IMG/VR virus record: IMGVR_UViG_3300036828_000671
Location: 1-37,292 of that record
Source of the DNA: a virus
Strand: one strand, 5' to 3'
Length of the DNA stretch: 37,292 nt
The translations under genes were made by a program, and so were the position numbers. The notes beneath the pieces are model-generated. The model was not told the origin of the DNA and did not search any database. It was given only the letters and a program-made list of their open reading frames with translations. This document shows positions 31,870-37,292 of the stretch, in pieces; within the stretch, counting starts at the first letter, position 1; every line of letters starts with the position of its first letter.

Positions 31870-31925
31870 ACCTATGTCCCGCATATTCAAAACATAGGTG
31901 ACACCTATGCGTAACCTATGTAATA
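31870..31925. promoter_or_regulatory. second cluster of ACCTATG/CATAGGT half-sites
   Basis: ACCTATG at 31870, 31903 and 31914, and CATAGGT at 31893. The 17-bp segment 31893-31909 is a perfect palindrome (CATAGGTG-A-CACCTATG). Two same-direction sites are 11 bp apart and a third is 33 bp away, all on one helical face. The end CCTATGTAATA is identical to the start of the 13901 cluster. It lies between the late operon and the replication operon, just upstream of the promoter at 31941. Confidence 0.65.
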
Positions 31926-31940
31926 GCCAGAAAAAACCTC

Positions 31941-31976
31941 TAGACATTTCCCCAACTCATGCACTAAATTTAATGC
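31941..31976 (+). promoter_or_regulatory. probable promoter of the replication operon with overlapping 16-bp palindrome
   Basis: TAGACA (31941-31946, 5 of 6 to the -35 consensus) and TAAATT (31965-31970, 4 of 6 to -10), spacing 18. The -10 lies inside GCACTAAATTTAATGC (31961-31976), palindromic at 14 of 16 positions, so a dimer bound there would block it. Transcription would start a few bases before the ATG at 31980, giving almost no leader. Confidence 0.45.
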
Positions 31977-31979
31977 ACC

Positions 31980-33527
31980 ATGGTAGGCAGACCGATACCG
32001 GCGCGGGCCAATCTGCGCGAACGGTTCGGCTTGACGTCTAGGCAGGCTTCGAAGGTGAAAGAATGCGCGGCCGGCCAGATAGCCAACTGCGGCGACGAAG
32101 CCGCCAGGCTGCTGCTGGGAAGAAGCGAGAAAGGGACAATCGAGATGACAAAGAATGACGTTTATGCGGATTTGAAACTTTACGAATTCGTGGCCGAAAA
32201 CTTCAAAAAGCTGCGCCTGTTCAGGGTCACGCCCCACGGGCCTGTTATGCAGATCACGGGACCGAACGGGGCAGGGAAGACGAGCGCGGTCGATGCCATC
32301 TGGTTTTTGCTCAAGGGCATCAAGGGGATGCCCGTGAAGGCGGTTCGCATCGGCGCCGAACAGATGCGCGTGAGCGGGCGCATTGGCAATGAGCATCTGG
32401 AATTCACCGTCACCCGCACCTTGGCGGCCGAAAGCCAGAATCCGAGCCTGGAAATCAAGATGATTAGAGGCAAGCGGGAGACGACACCGCAGGATTTTCT
32501 GGATCAGATTTTCGACATTCTGACGTTTGATCCGCTGGAATTCATTCGCATGGATCCCAAGGCACAGGTCGCCAAGCTGAGAGAAACCGCCCATGTGGAT
32601 TTGGACTTCGACGCCCTGGCCGAAGAACACGACAAGGATTACAAGGCGCGCGCCGCGGTGAATCTTGAGCGCAAGGCTCTGGCTGCGCGCATCGATGGTT
32701 TGCGGACACTGGAGGGCTTGCCTTTCGAAAAGCTGGACGAGGGCGCCATCCTGGTCAAGCTGAATGAAGCCGGCGAAGCCAACCGCAAGGCGCAGGAAGT
32801 CTTCAAGGCCAAGCAGGATCTGGGCACCAAGGTAGCCAGCGCACGCCAGGCCATTGCCGACAATGAACGGCTGATAACCAGCCAGACCGCTAAGGTGGAA
32901 GAACTGGAAGAACAGTTGAAGCAGGCGCGCCAGGTGCTGAAAGCCAGTCAAAACGTGCGCAAATCCCTAGCCACGGCCGCGGGCGAGGCGCAGGCGGCCT
33001 ACGAGGCGGCGCCGGCGGGCGATCCCATCGACGTAGGGGCTCTGACCGCGGAGCTGCAGAGCGCGCAGCGCACCAACCGCGAAATCGATGCTTGGCGGGC
33101 CAAGGAAGCACTGCGCAAGGAACTGGCCGCCAAAGACAAGGAATGGCAGACCTTCGACGACCGCATCAACAAGCGCGAGGAAAAGAAGCGCGCGGCCGTG
33201 GCCAAGGCCAAGATCCCCGTGGAAGGTTTGACCTTCAACGATTCGATGACCGAAGTACGCTTCAATGGTTTGCCGCTTGAAAACCTCGGGGAAGGCGAAC
33301 AGATCCGGCTCTCAGCCCGCATCGCCATGGCCGCCAATCCTAAGCTGCGCGTGCTCTGCATTCGCCACGGCGAAGCACTGGATGAAACCGGCATGAAGAT
33401 CCTCTATGACATGGCGGTAGACAACAACTTCCAGATCTGGATGGCCCGCGTCGACACATCCGGCCGCGTGGGAATCGTGCTCGAGGATGGCGAAGTTGTG
33501 GCCGAAAACGAAATGGTGGAGAAATGA
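31980..33527 (+). CDS. SMC/RecF-like AAA ATPase with N-terminal extra domain
   Basis: A 515-residue protein. Walker A GPNGAGKTS at 94-102, long coiled coil (about 250-340) and a second helical pair around 345-420, signature-like LGEGEQIRLSARIAM (436-450), and a Walker B region LRVLCIRHGEALDE (456-469). This is the RecF/RecN/SbcC class of DNA repair ATPases, often used by phages in recombination. No CxxC zinc hook is seen. Residues 1-55 (LRERFGLTSRQASKVK) look like a separate HTH-like piece. The ATG at 31980 has no ribosome site; the ATG at 32145 (residue 56), after AAAGGGACAATCGAG, would give the bare ATPase. Coupled to the next gene by ATGA. Confidence 0.75.
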   Translation: MVGRPIPARANLRERFGLTSRQASKVKECAAGQIANCGDEAARLLLGRSEKGTIEMTKNDVYADLKLYEFVAENFKKLRLFRVTPHGPVMQITGPNGAGKTSAVDAIWFLLKGIKGMPVKAVRIGAEQMRVSGRIGNEHLEFTVTRTLAAESQNPSLEIKMIRGKRETTPQDFLDQIFDILTFDPLEFIRMDPKAQVAKLRETAHVDLDFDALAEEHDKDYKARAAVNLERKALAARIDGLRTLEGLPFEKLDEGAILVKLNEAGEANRKAQEVFKAKQDLGTKVASARQAIADNERLITSQTAKVEELEEQLKQARQVLKASQNVRKSLATAAGEAQAAYEAAPAGDPIDVGALTAELQSAQRTNREIDAWRAKEALRKELAAKDKEWQTFDDRINKREEKKRAAVAKAKIPVEGLTFNDSMTEVRFNGLPLENLGEGEQIRLSARIAMAANPKLRVLCIRHGEALDETGMKILYDMAVDNNFQIWMARVDTSGRVGIVLEDGEVVAENEMVEK

Positions 33528-33682
33528 ACCCTAACGATGTTCGACCGTGCCAAGTAAGCACATTCAAGCTGAAATGCGTGGAATGCGGAATGGTTGAAAC
33601 CCGGCCGTCGAAAGACTGCCGGGAGCAGCCTTTCTGCAACGGATTGATGATCCTACTCGAAGTGAGGTACAGAAATGAATGA
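33524..33682 (+). CDS. 52-residue Cys-rich microprotein
   Basis: A short gene starting ATGA on the ATPase stop and ending in the overlap with the next gene. Cys at 9, 18, 21, 32 and 38 (CVECG, DCREQPFC) suggest a zinc knuckle or ribbon. It fills the whole gap between its neighbours. Function unknown. Confidence 0.7.
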   Translation: MNPNDVRPCQVSTFKLKCVECGMVETRPSKDCREQPFCNGLMILLEVRYRNE

Positions 33683-33887
33683 ATACACCTTCACGCTCAC
33701 CCGAGAGCAGTACGATGCGCTGTTAATCGCGCTGGGAATGGCGGCTGCTACGGCCCACAGCAACCACTACGAGCAGTTGTTTGTAAGACTTCTCCGCCTG
33801 GCCAACGAAATCAACAAAAACAACCCGAATTGGCAGCCTTACGAACTGCCAGCAGCAAAGGAAAACAATGCCGAAATTCAAAGTTAG
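33675..33887 (+). CDS. small helical phage protein
   Basis: A 70-residue protein after GTGAGG. YTFTLTREQYDALLIALGMA, then helical EQLFVRLLRLANEINKNNPN with WQPY, a pattern I associate with small conserved phage proteins. The first strand plus two helices makes a compact domain. The start overlaps the previous stop region (8 bp). Function unknown; early, with replication genes. Confidence 0.65.
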   Translation: MNEYTFTLTREQYDALLIALGMAAATAHSNHYEQLFVRLLRLANEINKNNPNWQPYELPAAKENNAEIQS

Positions 33888-34026
33888 TTTGCCCTTCACA
33901 GAGCGGATCATCGAAGCCGACGATGCCGATGAAGCTTGCGACCGTTTCAGGGATGACGAGACGATTTTTTACGAGCTGGAAGCGGAACAGGAAGAAACCC
34001 CGTTGCAGGCCCCCCAGACGCCCTAG
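33868..34026 (+). CDS. 52-residue acidic protein
   Basis: A short gene from ATG at 33868 (after AAAGGAAAA) to TAG at 34024-34026. It begins MPKFKVSLPFTERIIEADDA and continues acidic (EACDRFRDDETIFYELEAEQEE). The start resembles a strand plus helix of small DUF-type domains (F-x-V-x-V ... I-E-A-D-x-x-D-E-A) common in phages and bacteria. It overlaps the previous gene by 20 bp. Function unknown. Confidence 0.65.
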   Translation: MPKFKVSLPFTERIIEADDADEACDRFRDDETIFYELEAEQEETPLQAPQTP

Positions 34027-34094
34027 GACGCGCCGGCGGCATTTTCCCCCACCCATTCCCACCACCCAAACCCCGAGAAAGGCAGGGCGGGCCT

Positions 34095-34820
34095 ATGCAG
34101 ACTGCGGAACAGCCATTTAATTGCAATCTATGCCGTGATATTGGGCTCATTCCGACCGAGCACGGATCCCGGCCCTGCGCCTGCCAGATCGAGGAGGAGG
34201 CCAGAATCCGGTTCACGAGGGCAGGAATTCCGCCCAACTTCCAGGGTTGCGCCCTCGAAAACTTCATCGCGGATGCAAACACAACCTGGGCACTGGCGGC
34301 CGCGCGCCGCTATGTGACCGATTTTTTGCCCGGCGCCGGCCGCGGGCTCTTGTTTACCGGCAACGTGGGCGCCGGCAAAACCCACCTGGCGGCCGGCATC
34401 CTTCGCGCTCTGATCGGTGACAAGGGAATCCAAGGGCGCTTTGTCACCGTTCCCCAACTTCTCGAAAAGCTGCGGGCCAGTTTTGGCCCCGAGGCGACGG
34501 AGACGGAAACGCAGATCCTCAAGCCGATTCTTTCGGCCGACCTGGTGGTGATCGATGAGCTGGGAGCCTCGCGGGCGACGGAATGGGTGTTCGATACCGT
34601 GGAGCTGCTTATCGGCAGCCTCTACAACAAATCGGCCGCGGTGATTGTGACCACCAACTTTCCCAACCTGGCGCCCGGCGCCGGCCAGGTGCAAAACGAA
34701 TACGCCCGCGCCATGCGGCCGGAAACGCTGGGCGACCGCATCGGAGCGCGCATGTGGAGCCGGTTGCAACAGATGTGCAAGACGGTGCAGATTCACGGAT
34801 CCGATTGGAGAGCGAAGTAA
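34095..34820 (+). CDS. DnaC/IstB-like helicase loader ATPase
   Basis: A 241-residue protein. An N-terminal zinc-type Cys set (C10, C13, C28, C30) is followed by an AAA+ domain: Walker A GNVGAGKT at 89-96, Walker B LVVIDELG at 150-157, sensor TTN at 186-188, and RIGARMWSRL with Arg residues (215-224) in the arginine-finger/sensor II area. DnaC-type proteins load the replicative DnaB helicase on the phage origin. No DnaB gene is in the window, so host helicase or a gene outside is used. It pairs logically with the winged-helix replication proteins. Confidence 0.85.
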   Translation: MQTAEQPFNCNLCRDIGLIPTEHGSRPCACQIEEEARIRFTRAGIPPNFQGCALENFIADANTTWALAAARRYVTDFLPGAGRGLLFTGNVGAGKTHLAAGILRALIGDKGIQGRFVTVPQLLEKLRASFGPEATETETQILKPILSADLVVIDELGASRATEWVFDTVELLIGSLYNKSAAVIVTTNFPNLAPGAGQVQNEYARAMRPETLGDRIGARMWSRLQQMCKTVQIHGSDWRAK

Positions 34821-35075
34821 ATGACCCCAGAGAAGTTTCAAACCGAACTTGGCGCGGAAATCCGCCGGCTGAGAGAAACGAAGGGATGGACCCAGGAACG
34901 GTTAGGCGCCAAAGTAGGGATCCACCGCAACACCGTGGCCCGCTATGAAACTGGCGATGACATTCCGATCATGGTTTTTCTGCGCATGTGCCTGGCGCTG
35001 GGAAGCCACGGCAAGGATGTGCTGGACCGAGTGTTACCCGATGCTACGGAACGGATTGCGGCGGCGAATAATTGA
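34821..35075 (+). CDS. XRE-family helix-turn-helix regulator
   Basis: An 84-residue protein starting directly after the loader stop. Residues 7-62 are a Cro/CI-type HTH: EIRRLRETKGWTQERLGAKV, then GIHRNTVARYETGDDIP, the usual Q-x3-A/G-x3-G-I-x-x-x-V-x-R-x-E pattern. It is single-domain, so it may act as a Cro-like repressor. Candidate binding sites in the window are the half-site clusters at 13901-13943 and 31870-31925 or the palindrome at 31961. Its last 32 bp overlap the convergent minus-strand gene. Confidence 0.85.
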   Translation: MTPEKFQTELGAEIRRLRETKGWTQERLGAKVGIHRNTVARYETGDDIPIMVFLRMCLALGSHGKDVLDRVLPDATERIAAANN

Positions 35076-35670
35076 TGGGCATACCCACAAACGCCCTTTG
35101 GCGCATCCGCGCTTGTTCTTGAATCTTCGCCCAGGCCCACAGGCGACCGTTTGCCTGATGCTCCCCGCGGCGGATGTAGGCCCGGAAAAATTCAGCCTGT
35201 TTCCTGTTTTGATTCTCCTCCCGCATGGCTTTCGACTTCCAGAACGCCGTTTGCTCCTCTGCGGCGGCCAGTTTGACGGTTAAAACCCGGTTTACGTCGG
35301 GCGCCGGCCTGGTCGCAGCCGCAGGCGGAGACGATGCCTTTGTCTTTGTATTTGTTTTTAAGCTTTTCTCCTGTCCTTTTGCACCAGCCCCCCCATCGCT
35401 AAAACCCGGTATTTCATAGACGTCCGTTAAACATTGCTTGTGCCCGATGCGGCGCCGCGTGACGATAAGATGACCGCTGGCAATGAGGGCTTTTTTGTGC
35501 ATTTGCACGCATCGGACCTTGCGCCCACACATTGACGCAAGCCTTCGCATAGGCGGATCGTCGCAGCCGCGGCGCTGGCATTTAAGGATGGCGTGGATCA
35601 GCAGCAATGAAGTGACGGGGAGATTAGAAAATTGTTTAGGAAGGCCGAGAGTCTGTGCTAAATTTGTCAT
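35044..35670 (-). CDS. winged-helix protein, replication-type
   Basis: A 208-residue protein. Residues 15-85 form a winged helix (LPVTSLLLIHAILKCQRRG, MRRLASMCGRKVRCVQMHKKALIASGHLIVTRRR), the layout of phage replication proteins and some regulators. The region 90-125 is a Lys/Ala/Pro linker. Residues 130-200 are a long charged helix (VKLAAAEEQTAFWKSKAMR). I cannot tell initiator from regulator. It is the last gene of the minus-strand operon, separated by a 136-bp structured gap from the zinc protein. Convergent overlap of 32 bp with the XRE gene. Confidence 0.6.
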   Translation of the reverse strand: MTNLAQTLGLPKQFSNLPVTSLLLIHAILKCQRRGCDDPPMRRLASMCGRKVRCVQMHKKALIASGHLIVTRRRIGHKQCLTDVYEIPGFSDGGAGAKGQEKSLKTNTKTKASSPPAAATRPAPDVNRVLTVKLAAAEEQTAFWKSKAMREENQNRKQAEFFRAYIRRGEHQANGRLWAWAKIQEQARMRQRAFVGMPINYSPPQSVP

Positions 35671-35806
35671 TGCCAGCTCGTGACTGGTGGAATCCCGAAG
35701 GGTCAGAGGCTGCTAACCTCTGGCCCTTCACCTTTTCAGGGCTATCGAAAGATAACCTCCCGCCCCGCTCCCCAGCTGGGAAACCCTCCGCAATGAACCC
35801 GATTAG
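35671..35806. other. non-coding gap with several strong hairpins
   Basis: A 13-bp stem with 7-nt loop (35697-35729: GAAGGGTCAGAGG, loop CTGCTAA, CCTCTGGCCCTTC, one wobble) is followed by TATC-GAAA-GATA, a GNRA-type hairpin (35740-35757), and a CCCAGCTGGG palindrome (35771-35780). A weaker CCAG-CTCGTGA-CTGG hairpin precedes them (35673-35687). The loop CTGCTAA equals the anticodon loop of tRNA-Ser(GCU). No full tRNA folds from it and no strong T-run follows, so it is neither a normal tRNA nor a classical terminator. Confidence 0.55.
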
Positions 35807-36115
35807 TTAACGCGCGTGGATCCGATTCGTAAAAAAGAGTTGGTAAGTGTAGCTGATGTGTGCCCGAAAAGCCTTTGCCGCGGGCGACTCCGTACGGCCG
35901 GCGAAGTGGATCCCGGTTACTCGGTCGACCAGGCCCCCGATGTCCATACTGTCGATCAAGCTGCAGCACTCAGAGCACGCATACCATTCATTGAGGCTCT
36001 GGAGTCCGATCGTCCAGCCTTCTAGGCTTACTCCGATATTTCTGGAATCTGATTCGAAACTCCGGCAGCGGTAGCATTGCAGCGGTCCTCGATTGCTACA
36101 GAAATCACATTGCAT
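35807..36115 (-). CDS. zinc-binding protein with two Cys clusters
   Basis: A 102-residue protein. C3-x2-C6 and C14-x2-C17 (CDFC, CYRC) make one zinc site, and C47-x2-C50-C51 (WYACSECCSLID) a second. The WYAC-x2-C-x-x-L-I-D pattern followed by GLVDRV is common in small phage and actinobacterial-like proteins. It begins 6 bp after the preceding minus-strand gene. Function unknown, possibly RNA or DNA contact. Confidence 0.65.
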   Translation of the reverse strand: MQCDFCSNRGPLQCYRCRSFESDSRNIGVSLEGWTIGLQSLNEWYACSECCSLIDSMDIGGLVDRVTGIHFAGRTESPAAKAFRAHISYTYQLFFTNRIHAR

Positions 36116-36121
36116 TCACTT

Positions 36122-36652
36122 TTACCTGACGTGGAAGATATGGCAGTTTCCGCAAAAGACCTGGCGCACGTCTTCGGGATGCCAAGATGTGAGCCCGCAG
36201 CGTAGGCAGGTTATGGATTTTCCATCGGCCGAGATGCGATAGGTTCGCGCTTCCGGTTTGCGGCCTGGCGGTTCGGTGAGGCGCCGAACCATCCAAGCTA
36301 ATGGTTTTTGTTCCACATGGGGCAGCTTTGCTTTTTGCTTCCGGTAATCGTCGATAGACTCAAAGGCAATATAGCCATTTCCCACGCGCACGATTTTAGC
36401 GGCCCAGGGACAACGACGCGCGGCGATGATGGGAGACTTACACTCAACAAATTGGATTCTCGTAGACATGCAAGCTGGTTTGTGAATATCCAACTGGCGC
36501 GCGCCCATTTGCTCGCCGCACTTAGGACAAGGGCGAAGTTTCTTAGGTCGCCCAGAGTTGGTGATCTTGCCCCTGGCATGCATACGCCGCCAGTATTCAG
36601 CGGCAAGCTCATCATCGGGAATCAGAGAAATATCAAATCGTTTTGATTTCAT
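36122..36652 (-). CDS. protein with two zinc fingers
   Basis: A 176-residue protein. A C42-x2-C45...H57-x3-C61 finger (CPKCGEQM...HKPAC) follows a helical start, and the C-terminus has C149-x2-C152 and C167-x2-C170 (TCLRCGLTS...FCGNCHIFH), a ribbon I recognise from short phage proteins of the form KSITCLxCGxTSxxPxDV. Between them is a beta-type region (VRVGNGYIAFESIDDY). It starts ATGA on the stop of the RHH gene, so it is translated with the partition genes. Its role is unknown. Confidence 0.7.
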   Translation of the reverse strand: MKSKRFDISLIPDDELAAEYWRRMHARGKITNSGRPKKLRPCPKCGEQMGARQLDIHKPACMSTRIQFVECKSPIIAARRCPWAAKIVRVGNGYIAFESIDDYRKQKAKLPHVEQKPLAWMVRRLTEPPGRKPEARTYRISADGKSITCLRCGLTSWHPEDVRQVFCGNCHIFHVR

Positions 36653-36882
36653 GGTTTTTGCTGCAACTGGCGCAGTTTTTCCGCGATCGCGTTAACGATG
36701 AAGGCGGAACGGTTTAGGCCCATGGCTTTGGCCATGTCGTTAACGCGATCCAGCAGCTCCTGATCGACATTGACCCAGACGGGCACCAGCTTGCGCCTGG
36801 CGCCGGCGCCGTCTGTCTTGCGGGCGCCGCGGATGAAGCGGGCAGCGTCGACGTCTTTTTTGGGATTGCGCGCGATGGTCAT
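36649..36882 (-). CDS. ribbon-helix-helix protein, ParA partner candidate
   Basis: A 77-residue protein starting ATGA on the parA stop. The basic, probably flexible N-terminus (residues 1-30) is followed by a strand (KLVPVWVNVDQ) and two helices (ELLDRVNDMAKAMGLN, RSAFIVNAIAEKLRQL), the RHH fold. ParG/Omega-type partners of ParA are RHH proteins of this size with a flexible N-terminal tail, encoded just after parA. So a centromere-binding partition protein is the best guess. Confidence 0.7.
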   Translation of the reverse strand: MTIARNPKKDVDAARFIRGARKTDGAGARRKLVPVWVNVDQELLDRVNDMAKAMGLNRSAFIVNAIAEKLRQLQQKP

Positions 36883-37292
36883 AGAGACAGCTCCTTTTCG
36901 GGAAAGAGGAATTTGAATAGCTGGGCGAATTCCTGGCGCGCTTTGACCGCGCTACTATCGCGGTATTCAAGCACGCTGTACCCTTCCGCGGCCGCATCGG
37001 GGAAGGCTTTGCGCCGGCCGATGCGGCAAGGCGCCACTTCGAGCCCGCCCAGGTCCCCGAGCGCGGCCAGGGCTTCATCGTTGTCGCGACCGGCCGGATC
37101 CGCGCCATTCAAAACCGCGATCGCGCGCAGATTTGCGCTGATTTCGCGCGCCTCTTGAATAAGATTCGCGGTCTGATCCGCGCCCCATAAATCGAATGAC
37201 CGCGGCGCCGCCGGTACCAGGACCAGGTTAGAGATGGTCAGCGCGGCCCGCAGAGAGCCCGAGTCACGGCCGCCGACGTCGACAACGATGTA
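36879..37292 (-). CDS. parA: ParA-family ATPase, partial (cut by window edge)
   Basis: The visible part is 137 residues, running off the right edge. It begins inside the Walker B strand (YIVVDVGGRDSGSLRAALT), continues SNLVLVPAAPRSFDLWGADQ and AREISANLRAIAVLNGADPAGRDNDEAL, and ends FKFLFPEKELSL. These are the typical C-terminal strands of ParA/MinD-type ATPases that use ATP to position plasmids. The Walker A part lies outside. Coupled to the RHH gene by ATGA. In this phage it would support plasmid-like maintenance. Confidence 0.78.
   Translation of the reverse strand, partial: YIVVDVGGRDSGSLRAALTISNLVLVPAAPRSFDLWGADQTANLIQEAREISANLRAIAVLNGADPAGRDNDEALAALGDLGGLEVAPCRIGRRKAFPDAAAEGYSVLEYRDSSAVKARQEFAQLFKFLFPEKELSL

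Noticed and set aside
31870-31925. Intrinsic terminator after the holin-like gene
   Set aside because: The inverted repeats are AT/GC mixed and no T-tract follows; the shared half-sites with 13901-13943 point to operators.
31905-32951. 348-residue minus-strand open frame opposite the ATPase
   Set aside because: Covers the Walker A coding region of a clear ATPase gene and lacks any family pattern.
35697-35729. Complete tRNA-Ser gene
   Set aside because: Only an anticodon-type arm can be folded; the stem is 13 bp, and no acceptor stem or T-arm with GTTCRA is present.

Overview
The window looks like most of the genome of a tailed, podovirus-like double-stranded DNA phage, or an extrachromosomal prophage. 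It carries a large terminase, portal, N4-gp56-like major capsid protein, adaptor and nozzle-type tail proteins, three large ejection-type proteins, a tailspike with an esterase domain, and no sign of a long contractile or flexible tail (no tape measure, sheath or baseplate set). Genes are tightly packed, with many ATGA, TGATG or GTGA overlaps and several GTG or TTG starts. The N-terminal domain of the leftmost protein resembles, from memory only, replication-type proteins seen in Acidobacteriota, so a soil acidobacterial host is a tentative guess. No integrase is visible, but a ParA-type ATPase followed by a ribbon-helix-helix protein sits at the right edge, which fits a phage-plasmid lifestyle.

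Layout. (1) 180-1591, minus strand: a replication-type protein and a small ribbon-helix-helix protein, with a 27-bp near-perfect palindrome (1600-1626) in the divergent gap. (2) 1630-3483, plus strand: early small genes including a RusA Holliday junction resolvase. (3) 3433-3851: a 58-residue membrane protein on the minus strand, four 14-bp direct repeats, and a solitary sequence that closely resembles a type I-C CRISPR repeat. (4) 3852-31868, plus strand: head, tail, ejection, spike and lysis-like genes. Embedded among them are an Acb2-like (anti-CBASS sponge family) gene and a phage GroES. (5) 31980-35075, plus strand: an SMC/RecF-like ATPase, small proteins, a DnaC-like helicase loader and an XRE regulator, behind a promoter/operator region. 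(6) 37292-35044, minus strand: ParA (cut by the window edge), RHH protein, two zinc-binding proteins and a winged-helix protein.

How the parts could work together. The DnaC-like loader, winged-helix proteins, ATPase and RusA form a replication/recombination set that would use the host helicase and polymerase. The terminase, portal, scaffold-like protein and capsid protein build the head, and the adaptors, nozzle, ejection proteins and esterase spike form the tail. GroES may help fold capsid protein together with host GroEL. The Acb2-like protein and the lone CRISPR repeat are candidate counter-defence elements against CBASS/Thoeris-type and type I-C CRISPR systems. Two clusters of ACCTATG/CATAGGT half-sites at an 11-bp period, 18 kb apart, suggest one regulator controlling both the tail block and the replication block.

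All functional names rest on motif reading from sequence alone; no database search was run.
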